Shown one piece after another: positions 7,499 through 16,799 of a DNA stretch of 64,000 nucleotides. Position numbers and translations under genes: made by a program. The notes beneath the pieces are model-generated. The model saw only the letters and a list, made by a program, of their open reading frames with translations. It was not told the DNA's origin and searched no databases. The stretch spans positions 2,356,001 through 2,420,000 of the forward strand of contig NZ_CP038799.1 of assembly GCF_012223425.1 (NCBI RefSeq). The letters run 5' to 3'. Origin of the DNA: Mycolicibacterium frederiksbergense (lineage in GTDB: Bacteria; Actinomycetota; Actinomycetes; Mycobacteriales; Mycobacteriaceae). The first letter of the stretch is position 1. Each line of letters starts with the position of its first letter.

Positions 7499-9048
7499 CA
7501 TCGCCGCTGAAGGTTGAACCGGCAGACCTGCGCGGCAAGGCCGCAAGCCTCGACGTGCCCCTGCCGCCCACGCCCGAGCAGCCGCAGGCGCCCTGCGGTC
7601 TGGAACTCGCGGGTGTCGCCGTGAGGCAGATCAGTGCCGAAGGCGAGGGGATGAAATCCTTCATCGCGGCGGGCCAGGAGGAAGCCGCCCTGCTCTCCGG
7701 GGCGTTGAAGGCGGCCGCCACCACCTATGAGTCGACCGATCAGGCCGGTGCCGCGGCGATCGACGGCACCGTCGGCGAGATCTCGGAGATCCCGGTTCCG
7801 AAAATGGATGTGCCGATTTCGGTGCCGCAGATGCCCACCGCGGCATGTCCTGCCCCACCCGGCTACCTGGCCGTCGAGGTTGCCGCAGAACAGATCGCAC
7901 AACCCGATCAGGCCGCAACGCTCGACAGCTTTGCGGCCAATTGGGGCGACTATGCGGCCCGGTTGGCGGCGCGAGCAGAGGAATTCGACCTCGACGCGGT
8001 TGATTGGGACGGCTCCGCTGCCGAAGTTGCGGGCACAGCGCTGCGGCGCCACAGGACCTGGCTGCAGGAAATGGCCCGCGCCGCGGTGAAGATGTCCGAC
8101 CACGCCAAAGAACTCGCCCGCATCCACCGGTGGGCGGCCGCGTCGCACCCCACCGTCGCCGAGGTGCAGGCGATCACCGCACAGCTCAGTACGACCACCG
8201 ATGCGACACAGATGTCGCTGCTGCTTGCGGAGTACCAGAAGCTGCAGGCGAAGTCCGAAGAGGTGCTCGCCGACTACGCAGCCGCTTCGGCGGTCACCCC
8301 GGTCACACCGCCGACCCCGCCGATTCGACAGGCGCTGCAGACCGGTTGGGACAAAGGCAAGTCCAAGGAGCCGACCCGACCGACTGCGCCACCTCCCCCC
8401 GGCACCGACAATCCGACAGGCGGCGGTGGCTCGCCGGGCGGCGTACCGGCGCAGGCCACCCCGCAGCAACCCCAAGCGACGCCCATGTCCGCGCAGTCCG
8501 GTCAGCCCGCCGGTTCCGCGCCCTCGGGCGGCGCACCGTCGAGCGGTGGTTCCCCTTCAGGTGGCGGATCCCCCTCCGGGGCGGGCAAACCCGGCGGTGG
8601 CGGCGGTCTCCCGAGCGGCGGCCTGCCCGGGGGCGGCGCAACGCCGGGTACCGGCCTGCCCGAACCGGGGCTCGACGATCCCGGGATATCGCCGGCCGGT
8701 GTCGGTGGCGGTGGCTCGGGCGGCGGATCCGGGGCTGGTGGCGGTGGCGCCCCGGCACTGCCGTTGCAGCCCAACGTCGGTGCCGAAACGGTCGCACCCG
8801 GCCCCGGCGGTGGCGCGCGGGGCGGTGGGTCCGGGGCCATCCCGGCGTCGGCCATGGGTGGCGGTATGGGCGCCATGGGCGGCGGCATGGGCGGTATGGG
8901 TCATGGCGGCGGTCAGCAGGGCAAGGAGAAGCGCCGTGACCCCCGCTTCGCGCCGGACGAGGAGCTCTACGTCGAAGAGCGCGCCTACACCGAGCCCGTG
9001 ATCGGTAACCGCAGGCGCAAGGACGTGCAGGACAAGGAGCCCAAGTGA
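7495..9048 (+). CDS. espB: ESX-1 secreted protein EspB
   Basis: Secreted ESX-1 substrate and putative outer channel component. The 517-residue chain has an N-terminal PE/PPE-like helical part (about 1-265) carrying both halves of the type VII signal: YESTD at 78-82 (YxxxD) and WDG at 171-173 (WXG). From about 300 to 475 it is very rich in Gly, Pro and Ser with GGG runs; it ends in a charged tail (KEKRRD to KDVQDKEPK). In M. tuberculosis the C-terminal part is cut by MycP1, which is coded two genes upstream here. The gene overlaps eccE1 and espL by 4 nt. The low-complexity part would evolve fast and align poorly. Confidence 0.9.
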   Translation: MTSPLKVEPADLRGKAASLDVPLPPTPEQPQAPCGLELAGVAVRQISAEGEGMKSFIAAGQEEAALLSGALKAAATTYESTDQAGAAAIDGTVGEISEIPVPKMDVPISVPQMPTAACPAPPGYLAVEVAAEQIAQPDQAATLDSFAANWGDYAARLAARAEEFDLDAVDWDGSAAEVAGTALRRHRTWLQEMARAAVKMSDHAKELARIHRWAAASHPTVAEVQAITAQLSTTTDATQMSLLLAEYQKLQAKSEEVLADYAAASAVTPVTPPTPPIRQALQTGWDKGKSKEPTRPTAPPPPGTDNPTGGGGSPGGVPAQATPQQPQATPMSAQSGQPAGSAPSGGAPSSGGSPSGGGSPSGAGKPGGGGGLPSGGLPGGGATPGTGLPEPGLDDPGISPAGVGGGGSGGGSGAGGGGAPALPLQPNVGAETVAPGPGGGARGGGSGAIPASAMGGGMGAMGGGMGGMGHGGGQQGKEKRRDPRFAPDEELYVEERAYTEPVIGNRRRKDVQDKEPK

Positions 9049-9389
9049 GCACCGATCACGGCGGCGCGCAGATGCACCCGGAGGTGGCGGCCGTGCTGCG
9101 CCAGGCCGGCCGTCTCCAGGAACTGATGGACCAGCAGCTGCACAAGATGGCCAGCGAAGCCTTCACCGCGACAGACGAAACCGAGACCGTCGAGGTGACG
9201 CTGAACGGTCACCACCATCTCGTCGATGTGTTCATCGCCGACGGCACGCTGCGGCTGGGTGCCGGCACGGTGGAGCAGCGGGTGAACGAGGCCCTGCTCA
9301 ATGCGACCGCCGAGGCCGCGGAATCGATCGCCGCCGACCAGGACCGCCTCAATGAGGCGGTCGCCGAGATCACCGGGACAGCTCCCTAG
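9045..9389 (+). CDS. espL: ESX-1 associated protein EspL (YbaB/EbfC-like)
   Basis: A 114-residue protein with the YbaB/EbfC fold pattern: an N-terminal helix rich in Gln/Leu (VLRQAGRLQELMDQQLHKM), a central beta stretch (ETVEVTLNGHHHLVDVFI) and a C-terminal helix. In M. tuberculosis and M. marinum EspL (Rv3880c) supports EspB stability and ESX-1 function and can affect gene expression; the YbaB fold hints at nucleic-acid binding. It starts with GTG overlapping the espB stop and ends 4 nt into the end of eccD1 on the other strand, so the two ESX-1 units meet without any spacer. Confidence 0.88.
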   Translation: MSTDHGGAQMHPEVAAVLRQAGRLQELMDQQLHKMASEAFTATDETETVEVTLNGHHHLVDVFIADGTLRLGAGTVEQRVNEALLNATAEAAESIAADQDRLNEAVAEITGTAP

Positions 9390-10915
9390 AATCGCAGGTT
9401 GCGCAGCAGGTCGTACACGCCGGATATCCACAGCAGCAGCGGTATCACCGCGGCGATCGATGCACCGTCGAACAACTCGAAGATCCGCTTGGTGACCGGT
9501 GAGAGCCGGTTGACATTGTCGGTGGCCGCCACCGTGATCAGGGCGACGAGCGCCACCAGCAGGTAGATCGCCAACACGAGCCAGGCCCGGTCCGGGTACC
9601 ACTGGCACAACCGGACAGCCACCCCGGTCGGCACCGTGACGGTCACAGCCATCAATGCCCAGGCACACCATCTTTCGGCGTACAGCCGGGACCGGAATCC
9701 GCAGATGACGGTGACCAGTGCGGCCACGATCATGCTGTGCAGGAAGAAGTGTCCCTGCACCACCACCGAGATCGCTCCGGCGGCGAGCACCACTGCGCCG
9801 GCGGTCAGGAAGCCGATCAGCAGCTGTTTGGAGAGCTGGCTGCGCTCGGTCAGGCGGGCTGCCGAATCCGGCACCGAGGCGATGATCGCCTGCCAAGTGG
9901 GAGACTCCTCGTCGGCGATATCGGGCCGCGAAACCGGGTCCAGCAGTTCGTCATTGGTCACCGCCTCGCCCGGGGCCGGGATCGGCGGCAGGGCGATGCG
10001 CGCGACGGCGACGGTCAGCTTCGCGGCGTTGGTCACCACGATCAGACCGAAGGCGATGGCGCCGGCGGGCACCCATTCCTGGCCGCCGTATCCGTAGGTG
10101 ACGGCGGCCGCGGTGATGGCGACCGTGAATACCGCGAAGAACGACGCCACGCTGGCCCGTTTTCGTGGTCCCCCGCGGGTGGACAGCGTGAACAGCAGCG
10201 TCAGCGCGGCCGCGGCGGCCAGCTGCGGGGCGCCCAGCCCGTCGGCCTCCCGCGGCAGCGGCACCGCCAGCGCCGCGGCCGCGGCCAGCGGTGGGAGTGC
10301 GGACAACATCAGGCTCTCGGCCAGATCGATGCTCTGGTAACGGCTCTGCGACAGCATGGCGCCACCCAGCAACCCCAGCCCCAGCACCGCGAGAGCGACC
10401 GCCCACCACCAGGACTGCCCGGACTGCGTCCATGCCACCAGAGCGGTGAGGGTGCCGACGACCGAGACCGTCGGGATGGCCAGGCCGACGAACCGGTTCA
10501 ACGCGCTGCGGTCGAACTCCGGGGATTCGTCGAGCACCGCGATGGCGTCGATGACGTCCTCGACCAACGGCCGGTACCGCTCGGTGCGGCTGACCGACAC
10601 CAGCGTCAGAAGTGCGCCGTCCACGACACCGGCGTCATCCAGCGATTCGTTGGCCTTCAGCGGGGGTGCGCCCGGACGGGCGAAGGCCCAGACGCCTTGC
10701 GCCTTGAAGTCGAAGCCCGCCAACACATCCGCAGGTGCGTCGTCCAGCAGCTCGGCCAGCACCGCGACCGTCTCGTCGATATAGGTCTCGATCGGCGCCG
10801 ACGCCGGCAGCACCAGGTCGGTCATCCGTCGGCCGGTGAGGATGGTGACCCGGGTTGTCGACGGCCGGCCCGGAGTGACCGCCGACGGCCCCGACGACGT
10901 TGCGGTGGCGGTCAA
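9386..10915 (-). CDS. eccD1: ESX-1 membrane channel component EccD
   Basis: Multi-spanning membrane subunit of the ESX-1 inner-membrane complex, 509 residues. Residues about 20-108 form a cytoplasmic ubiquitin-like (YukD) domain, followed by a linker and about eleven hydrophobic helices from residue 142 to the end, as in Rv3877. The start appears to be a TTG overlapping the espI stop (TTGA). It is the last gene of the leftward ESX-1 unit. In M. tuberculosis espJ and espK follow; here the next gene is espL on the opposite strand, overlapping by 4 nt. Confidence 0.95.
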   Translation of the reverse strand: MTATATSSGPSAVTPGRPSTTRVTILTGRRMTDLVLPASAPIETYIDETVAVLAELLDDAPADVLAGFDFKAQGVWAFARPGAPPLKANESLDDAGVVDGALLTLVSVSRTERYRPLVEDVIDAIAVLDESPEFDRSALNRFVGLAIPTVSVVGTLTALVAWTQSGQSWWWAVALAVLGLGLLGGAMLSQSRYQSIDLAESLMLSALPPLAAAAALAVPLPREADGLGAPQLAAAAALTLLFTLSTRGGPRKRASVASFFAVFTVAITAAAVTYGYGGQEWVPAGAIAFGLIVVTNAAKLTVAVARIALPPIPAPGEAVTNDELLDPVSRPDIADEESPTWQAIIASVPDSAARLTERSQLSKQLLIGFLTAGAVVLAAGAISVVVQGHFFLHSMIVAALVTVICGFRSRLYAERWCAWALMAVTVTVPTGVAVRLCQWYPDRAWLVLAIYLLVALVALITVAATDNVNRLSPVTKRIFELFDGASIAAVIPLLLWISGVYDLLRNLRF

Positions 10916-12348
10916 CGCCGTTCGAGTCGGTCGAAGTCATCGGACAGCGCGGCTGCCAGTTCCAGGATTCGGCGCTGGAAGGTCTGGCCGAGCAGGTCCA
11001 GCTGGATCTCGGTGCCCGCGGCGATGTGCTTGTCCCAGGGCAGCACCACCACCCGGCCGGGCGCGACGTGGCGCTCGAACTGCTGCACCAGATCATCGAC
11101 GTCGATATTGGTCTTACCCGGGGTGACGTGGTTGATGACCACACAGGACCGGCCAAGCAGATCCTGATATCCGTTCTGGCGCAACCAGTCCATCGTCACC
11201 GCAGCCTGGCGGGCGCCGTCGATCGATGCGCTGGCCACGATCACCATGCCCGACACCGTGGACAGCACCCCGCGCGAGGACGGGGTGAACAGACCCGCGC
11301 CGCAGTCCGCCAACACCAGGTTGTAGTACCGGGACACCACACCGACAGCCGCTTTCCAGTCGTCGTCGTTGAACTCGCGACGGGCGGCGCTGTACTCCTC
11401 GGAGGACAGCACCTCGAGGTTTGCCGCGTTCATGCTGGTGTAGGCGCGGATATCGTTGTAGCGGGACAATTCCTTGTCCGACAGCAGATCCGATACCGTG
11501 GCCGCCGATTGCCTGCCGGCGCGATCGGCGAGGTTGCCGCCGTCCGGGTCGGCGTCGATGGCCAGGATACGGTCACCGCGGACCCGGCTGAGGGCCGAAC
11601 CCAGCGCCACCGTGACGGCGGTCTTGCCGACTCCACCCTTGAGGCCGAACACGCCGATCTGGTAGGAGTCCCTGGCATTCCGGCGGACACGGGCCTGCAG
11701 GTCCATCTCGTAGATCTCGTCCGGTGACGGGCCCATGTTGATCCGGGTGAACATGTAGAGCCAGTGCCGCCATCCACGTTGCGATGGCATCTTCACCGCG
11801 GAACGCACACCGACGTGGGACAGCGCGTCGATCGCGCGATGGTTACCCATGGTGGCCGCCGACGTGGGCGCGGGCTGTCCGGTCGGTGTCGGGGCATTGG
11901 CCTGGGGCCATGCCGTTTCCGGCGCCTCGTTGAAGTGCTGGCTGGGAGCGGGCGCCGGCGCCGACCGTGCCTGCGGCGCGGGAGCGGCGTACTGCTGCTC
12001 GAAGCGCGCCCCGGCGGCCGGGTTGGCCTGCGGGGTGCGCAACAACCCGTTCTGTACCCGCTGCGGCCCAGTCGAGGGTGTCACCGGAATTTGGCTGGTG
12101 ACCTCGCTCGGACGCGGCGGTGGCGCCGCGGTTGGCGGAGCCGTCGACGTCTGTGTCGGCGCGATCGGCATCGGTGGGGCGGCGTGCTCGCCGGTATAGC
12201 CCGATCCGCCTGCGCCGGAACCGGGTGCGTTGACCGGCATCGGGGCGGCGCCCGCGGATGGCCCGCCGTCACGGTGCGCGGCGGCATCCTCGTCGGCGGC
12301 GTCGGACGCACCGGAGGAATGAAACAGCCGGTCATAGTCGGCCGACAT
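10912..12348 (-). CDS. espI: ESX-1 MinD-like ATPase EspI
   Basis: A 478-residue protein with a Pro/Ala-rich, low-complexity N-terminal half (to about 165) and a C-terminal MinD/ParA-type ATPase whose P-loop KGGVGKT lies at about 237-243. The stretch QRGWRHW just before the ATPase is a strong match to my memory of Rv3876. Known role: in M. tuberculosis EspI lowers ESX-1 activity when ATP is low. The N-terminal half is much shorter than the roughly 400-residue one of Rv3876. The ATG at 12348 is chosen: GAGAGG lies just upstream, and MSADYDRLF matches the start of the M. tuberculosis protein. Confidence 0.92.
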   Translation of the reverse strand: MSADYDRLFHSSGASDAADEDAAAHRDGGPSAGAAPMPVNAPGSGAGGSGYTGEHAAPPMPIAPTQTSTAPPTAAPPPRPSEVTSQIPVTPSTGPQRVQNGLLRTPQANPAAGARFEQQYAAPAPQARSAPAPAPSQHFNEAPETAWPQANAPTPTGQPAPTSAATMGNHRAIDALSHVGVRSAVKMPSQRGWRHWLYMFTRINMGPSPDEIYEMDLQARVRRNARDSYQIGVFGLKGGVGKTAVTVALGSALSRVRGDRILAIDADPDGGNLADRAGRQSAATVSDLLSDKELSRYNDIRAYTSMNAANLEVLSSEEYSAARREFNDDDWKAAVGVVSRYYNLVLADCGAGLFTPSSRGVLSTVSGMVIVASASIDGARQAAVTMDWLRQNGYQDLLGRSCVVINHVTPGKTNIDVDDLVQQFERHVAPGRVVVLPWDKHIAAGTEIQLDLLGQTFQRRILELAAALSDDFDRLERR

Positions 12349-12439
12349 AAGCACCTCTCAAAGTCGTGCTGTGGCAGGTACGCACGGGGTGGGCGGACGC
12401 CCAAAGGCTAATCCGCCCACCCCCCGGCGCGCTGTTGTA

Positions 12440-12727
12440 CTAGGCGAACATCCCCATGACGCCTTTGTCGACCTGGCACATGTTCTGCCCGGAGTCGCTG
12501 ACCGTCATCGCGAGGTTCTGCAGTGCGGCATTGAGTTCAGCCGAGGTGCTGTCCCAGCGCATCTGCACTGCCTGGTAGGCCTCCGAGCCGACGCCGCCCC
12601 ATACCGAGGCGAGCGAGGCGAGCGAAGCCTTGCCCTCATCGAGCAATCCGTTGGTGACTCCAACGGCGGCCTTGATCTCACCGGCCGAACCCTCAATACC
12701 GGCGAACTCCCAAACCTGTTGCGTCAT
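12440..12727 (-). CDS. esxA: ESAT-6, secreted WXG100 protein
   Basis: The main ESX-1 substrate, secreted as a heterodimer with EsxB and acting on host or target membranes in pathogenic species. It is 95 residues, like ESAT-6, and forms a helical hairpin around the WXG turn (Trp43-Gly44-Gly45). The blocks FAGIE, LLDEGK, VWGG.GSEAYQ and ELNAALQNLA, and the end GMFA, match ESAT-6 closely. An unusual Cys84 is present where ESAT-6 has Ala. A strong Shine-Dalgarno (GAAGGAG) precedes the ATG, 40 nt after esxB. The last gap before espI is 91 nt. Confidence 0.98.
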   Translation of the reverse strand: MTQQVWEFAGIEGSAGEIKAAVGVTNGLLDEGKASLASLASVWGGVGSEAYQAVQMRWDSTSAELNAALQNLAMTVSDSGQNMCQVDKGVMGMFA

Positions 12728-12767
12728 TTGCTATCTCCTTCTATGAGCTTTCTGAAAGTGGTTGAGG

Positions 12768-13070
12768 TCAGAGGTTCATCGCGGACGACAGGCTCGCCGC
12801 CTGGTCATCGTCCGTCGTGGCGTATTGCATGCCCGAGGTCTGGATGTTCTGAGTGATGTCGGTGAGTTCCTGAACCTGTCGGACCGCCGCCTCGTGGAAG
12901 CGCATCAGCGCTGCCTGAGCGGCGGTGCCGGCCTGGCCCTGCATCTGAGCGGCCAGAGCCCCACCGGTGCCTTCGACATTGGCCATCACGCCCTGTAGCT
13001 CACCGGAGATACGCTCGAAGTTTGCTGCCTCCTTGGCGAGGACAGCGGTATCTGTATTCATCTGTGGCAT
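12768..13070 (-). CDS. esxB: CFP-10, secreted WXG100-family partner of EsxA
   Basis: Chaperone-like partner that carries the export signal for the EsxA-EsxB dimer, recognised by EccCb1. Starting at the ATG at 13070 the protein has 100 residues and lines up without gaps with CFP-10: NFERISGEL, GQAGTAAQAA and the tail LSSAMNL. The C-terminal YxxxD signal is YATTD (83-87). The WXG turn is altered: Met43-Gln44-Gly45 instead of Trp-x-Gly. An upstream in-frame start at 13103 exists but would add 11 residues absent from CFP-10. The gene lies 91 nt after PPE68. Confidence 0.97.
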   Translation of the reverse strand: MPQMNTDTAVLAKEAANFERISGELQGVMANVEGTGGALAAQMQGQAGTAAQAALMRFHEAAVRQVQELTDITQNIQTSGMQYATTDDDQAASLSSAMNL

Positions 13071-13161
13071 GCTCGATACTCTTTCTGTTTCCTGTGTCCT
13101 CACCAGACGATGGCGAGTCTTCCAGCCCCCTCGGCCGGGAAGTCATGTGTTCGTGGACGAT

Positions 13162-14505
13162 TCACCAGTCGTCGTCCTCGTCTTCGTCCTCTCCCAGATC
13201 ATGGGCCAGCTGGGACGGCGCCGCCAGACTCTGCCTGTTTCCACCACGCTTGCCCGCGCTGCCCATGCCGCCCATCGGAGCGCCACCGGCCCCGGCGCCC
13301 ACCGGCGCCAGCCCCGCACCGGCGCCGCCGGCAGCCGCACCGGTCGGTACAGCGGCACTGGCCGTCGGCTGGGCGATCAAGCTGTTCATCAGCGGCGTGC
13401 TCGCCAGGGACCCGCCCGCGCCCGGCAGCGACGCTGCCCGCACCAGACCCGCGCCGGCGGCCGGTCCCGTCCCGCCGGCCAGCGGGTGGTTCGAGAACGG
13501 GCTCGCCCCCATCAACCCGAACTGCGCCCCGTTGTTCAGGCCCCCCGAGCCCATCTGGCCGAACATGGAACTGACCTGCTGCAGCGGCGAAACCAGCTGC
13601 TGCATCGGCTGGGTGACGGTCTGCACCATCTGCTGCGGCGCCTGCATCGCCATCGAACCCAGTTGCGACCCGAGCTGCATACCCATCTGCGCACCCTGCT
13701 GCACACTGCTCATCAACTGCTCGGGCTCGCCCTGGGCCTGCTGCGCGGTGTTCTCCGCCTTACGCGACTGGCTCTTCGCTGCGACAGACGCGAAGTTCGC
13801 CTGTGCGGCGGCGCGACCGGCTTGCAGGCCGGCCGATTCCACCGAGGCCTGGGCCGCGACGTGTCCGAACGCCATCTCGCGCATCACTGAACCGGGCAGG
13901 GTCGCCGCCAGCCGTCCGGTCGACATACCGAGGGTCGCCTCACCGACGCCGGGCACCACCATGGGCTTCAACGGCAGGATCGGCTCGAACACGGTATTCG
14001 CGGCCGTCTCCAACTGATAGCCGTGCATCGCCACGGCGGCCTGTGTCCACATCCGCACGAAGTAGTCGAACTCGTTGACGCCGATCGGTACCGCGTTCAC
14101 GCCGAGGAAGTTGGTCGCCTCGAGCACCGCGTGGGTGACGTGGTTGAGCTCGATCTCGACCAGCGGCGGAGTGACCGCCATCGCCAGCAGATACGAGTTT
14201 GCCTGCGCGATGGCCTGCATGGCTCGCTTCTGGGCCTGCAGGGCACTGGTATGCAACCAGGTCACCATCTGCATGGTCGAGGAGATCGCCTGCTCGCTGG
14301 CCCCGCTCTGCCAGGACCCCGCCAGCGAGGCCAGGCTTGCCGACAGCTCCTCGGCCTGGGTTTCCATGGCGATGGACAGCATCTCCCAGGCGGCCGCGGC
14401 CTGATACATGGGCGCAGCGCCGGCACCGGCCATCAGGCGGCCGGTGTTGACCTCCGGTGGCAATGCCGCATAAACCATCGGCACAATTGCGGGTACCGTC
14501 GTCAT
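13162..14505 (-). CDS. ppe68: ESX-1 PPE-family protein PPE68
   Basis: PPE protein coded with PE35 and secreted by, or tied to, the ESX-1 machine; EspG1 is its expected chaperone. It has 447 residues. The N-terminal PPE domain (about 1-175) has PPE at 16-18 and a WXG-like turn at Trp65 (GSWQSG). A long Gln/Met/Gly/Ala-rich region follows, with QQM-type repeats (about 255-330). The C-terminus is a short acidic tail, GEDEDEDDDW. It lies 40 nt downstream of PE35 and 91 nt upstream of esxB, the same order as Rv3872-Rv3875. Confidence 0.95.
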   Translation of the reverse strand: MTTVPAIVPMVYAALPPEVNTGRLMAGAGAAPMYQAAAAWEMLSIAMETQAEELSASLASLAGSWQSGASEQAISSTMQMVTWLHTSALQAQKRAMQAIAQANSYLLAMAVTPPLVEIELNHVTHAVLEATNFLGVNAVPIGVNEFDYFVRMWTQAAVAMHGYQLETAANTVFEPILPLKPMVVPGVGEATLGMSTGRLAATLPGSVMREMAFGHVAAQASVESAGLQAGRAAAQANFASVAAKSQSRKAENTAQQAQGEPEQLMSSVQQGAQMGMQLGSQLGSMAMQAPQQMVQTVTQPMQQLVSPLQQVSSMFGQMGSGGLNNGAQFGLMGASPFSNHPLAGGTGPAAGAGLVRAASLPGAGGSLASTPLMNSLIAQPTASAAVPTGAAAGGAGAGLAPVGAGAGGAPMGGMGSAGKRGGNRQSLAAPSQLAHDLGEDEDEDDDW

Positions 14506-14545
14506 AGTTTGCTGAACCCAGTCTCGTCGAGAGCGGCGGTTCCGG

Positions 14546-14842
14546 TCAGGAAAGCGTGGCGGCGGACTCCGCGTCCACCGTCGTGTAGATCCCGGAAGCC
14601 TCCAGGTAGGCCGCTCCGGTGCGGGCCAGCTCCTGTTGCGCGAAGGCGTTCAGCGCTGCCATCTGCATGCTTTCGCTGGCGAATGCCATCACGGCCTGCG
14701 CCGAGACCTCCTCGGCACCGGCCGGGATCAGGGCAGCGGCCTCCGTGGTGGCGGCGGTCCCGGTCGCCAGACCGCGCGAACCGTTTGCGATGACCTGGTT
14801 GCCGACACCCAGAACCCCGGGGTTGTGTTGCAGCGGTTGCAT
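14546..14842 (-). CDS. pe35: ESX-1 PE-family protein PE35
   Basis: Small PE protein (98 residues), expected to pair with PPE68 as an ESX-1 substrate dimer. It has the helix-turn-helix PE pattern: two helices around LIPAGAEEVSAQA, ending with the YxxxD secretion signal YTTVD (86-90). Its length matches Rv3872 (99 residues). It starts 78 nt after the end of eccCb1, and this gap may hold a second promoter for the substrate genes; no clear -35/-10 pair was found. The N-terminus (MQPLQHNPGVLGVGNQ) differs from classic PE proteins, as PE35 proteins do. Confidence 0.93.
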   Translation of the reverse strand: MQPLQHNPGVLGVGNQVIANGSRGLATGTAATTEAAALIPAGAEEVSAQAVMAFASESMQMAALNAFAQQELARTGAAYLEASGIYTTVDAESAATLS

Positions 14843-14920
14843 GTGCAGATCCTCCTCACAGATTCCAAACGTGCTGGAAAAGCTCCTGTAAAGGGGGGAC
14901 GCAGCTGTTGCTCCGTCGCA

Positions 14921-16768
14921 TCAGAATCGTTCCCCCGACTCGTTTGCTAGCGTATTGCCGTCAATTTTGCTGAGCGGCTCGGATTCCATACTAACCGCGG
15001 TTTGGGGGTGCTCAACACACTTATTCTTCGGGGGGTCGATATATGCCGCCTGCACCACTTCCTTGCCGTCCGGCGAGACCAGAAGTGCCTGTCCAGGAGG
15101 CCGGCGCTTGAGCTTGAACTGGCTCGACGGGAACTCCGTCTTGTCACCGGACAGGAACAACGTCGGGGATCCGGCGCCGAATGCGGAACCGACGAACTTG
15201 TCCATGGTGGCCCGGTGCGCCTGGCTCATCTGACAGGTCACCACCACGTGCAGGCCGATATCCGCGGAGGCCGGCAACAGCGGGGCCAGCGGCGCCATCG
15301 GGGGCAGCATTCCGGCGGCCGCGACGATCATGTGCCAGTCGTCGACCAGCAGCACCACATCGGGCCCTGTCCACCACGATCTGGCCCGCAGCTGGGCGGT
15401 GGTCAGGTCAGGCGGGGGCAGGCGTTTCTTCAGGTTGGTGGCCAGCGCCTTGATCGACTCGTCCAACGAGGTGCTGTTGCGGTTGACGGCGCCCGCGTCG
15501 AGCAGGTGGCTCTGCGGTACCGCGTCCAGCAGACCGGACCGGTAGTCGGCAAGCATGAACCGGACCTGGGTCGGGTCGTTGCGGGCGCAGATCGCCTGCG
15601 CGACAGCAGCCGCGATCGTCGTCTTCCCCGACTTCGGCGCACCGAAGATCAACAGATGCGGTGTCACCGACATGCTGTTGTAGGCGACCGACAGGTCGGA
15701 TTCGCGAATGCCGACCGGAATCGTCCACCTGGTCCGGTAATCGGCGTCCGGGCCGGGCGGAGCCGGATCCAGTTCGCGCAGGTGGATACGCTCCGGCAGC
15801 ACCCGCACCCGCGGAGCTTCGTCGGTGTGCAACGAGGCGATATGGTCCACCGCCGCGGTGATGGCCGGGACGATGTCGGCCGCACTGTGCACGCCATCGA
15901 GGCGGGGCACACCCATCATCAGGTGATGCTTCTCCGTCGAGATGGCGCGCCCCGGCCGGTTCGCCGGAATGTCCCGGGTCATCCGGTCGACCTGGGTCTC
16001 GTTGACGTCGCCCAGGCGGAATTCGACCTTGGTGCCCAGATAGTCACGCACGCGCGATTTCAGCTCGGTCCAGCGCGGCGTGGAGATGATGGTGTGCACC
16101 CCGAACGCCAGGCCCTGCCCGGCGAGATCCTGTACCACCGGCTCCAGGTCGGGGAACTCCGACACGAACGCCGGCCAGCCGTCGATCACCAGGAAGACAT
16201 CGCCGAAAGGATCGGCCGCTGCCGGATGGTTCGGATCATCGCGCATCTGCCGGTAGGTGGCGATGGAGCCGACGCGGTACTGCTTGAACGTCGCTTCCCG
16301 CTGTCGCAGTATGGCTTTCATCTCGGCGATGGCGCGGTTGACCCGGTCGGGTTCGGAACGGGTGGCCACCCCGCCGACGTGCGGCAGGTCCTCCAGATAC
16401 ATCAGGCCGCCGCCACCGAGGTCGATGCAGTAGAACTGCACCTGACGCGGGGTGTGGGTGGCAGCCGCCGAAAGCACCAGGGTCTGCAGGAATGTCGATT
16501 TGCCCGTCTGTGGGGCCCCGCCGATCGCGATGTTGCCCGCCGCCGCGGACACGTCGATGCCCCACACCTCCTGGCGGTGCCGGCGCGGCTCGTCCATGAT
16601 GCCGAGACCGAAGCGCAAGGGCTGGCCCTGATCCCGCTCCACGAGTTCGTTCACCGGCGTCGGATCGGTCAGCGGCGGCAGCCACATCTTGTAGGCGCGT
16701 TCCTCGCCGGTGGCCAGCTGGCCGAGCACCACCTCGCGCAGGACGCGCGGCTCTTCGGCTGTCGTCAT
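14921..16768 (-). CDS. eccCb1: ESX-1 FtsK/SpoIIIE-type ATPase, second half (EccCb)
   Basis: Cytoplasmic ATPase half that binds the C-terminal signal of EsxB and, with EccCa1, powers secretion. It is 615 residues with two ATPase domains: Walker [10 protein letters not shown] at about 84-92 and GAPKSGKTT at about 373-381, with a second-domain Walker [10 protein letters not shown]. Length and domain order match Rv3871. In ESX-1 the EccC chain is split in two genes, and the same split is seen here (31-nt gap to eccCa1). The ATG at 16768 is preceded by AGGAGCAAGAGG. Confidence 0.96.
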   Translation of the reverse strand: MTTAEEPRVLREVVLGQLATGEERAYKMWLPPLTDPTPVNELVERDQGQPLRFGLGIMDEPRRHRQEVWGIDVSAAAGNIAIGGAPQTGKSTFLQTLVLSAAATHTPRQVQFYCIDLGGGGLMYLEDLPHVGGVATRSEPDRVNRAIAEMKAILRQREATFKQYRVGSIATYRQMRDDPNHPAAADPFGDVFLVIDGWPAFVSEFPDLEPVVQDLAGQGLAFGVHTIISTPRWTELKSRVRDYLGTKVEFRLGDVNETQVDRMTRDIPANRPGRAISTEKHHLMMGVPRLDGVHSAADIVPAITAAVDHIASLHTDEAPRVRVLPERIHLRELDPAPPGPDADYRTRWTIPVGIRESDLSVAYNSMSVTPHLLIFGAPKSGKTTIAAAVAQAICARNDPTQVRFMLADYRSGLLDAVPQSHLLDAGAVNRNSTSLDESIKALATNLKKRLPPPDLTTAQLRARSWWTGPDVVLLVDDWHMIVAAAGMLPPMAPLAPLLPASADIGLHVVVTCQMSQAHRATMDKFVGSAFGAGSPTLFLSGDKTEFPSSQFKLKRRPPGQALLVSPDGKEVVQAAYIDPPKNKCVEHPQTAVSMESEPLSKIDGNTLANESGERF

Positions 16769-16799
16769 GCGCGATCCGCCTCTTGCTCCTCGCTGAAAG

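Noticed and set aside
9737..11167. 476-codon rightward ORF opposite eccD1
   Set aside because: Antisense of a clear membrane protein; composition is Arg/Gln/Gly-rich and no motif is seen.
13071..13103. Longer start for EsxB
   Set aside because: Eleven extra residues would precede a protein that otherwise matches CFP-10 end to end at 100 residues.
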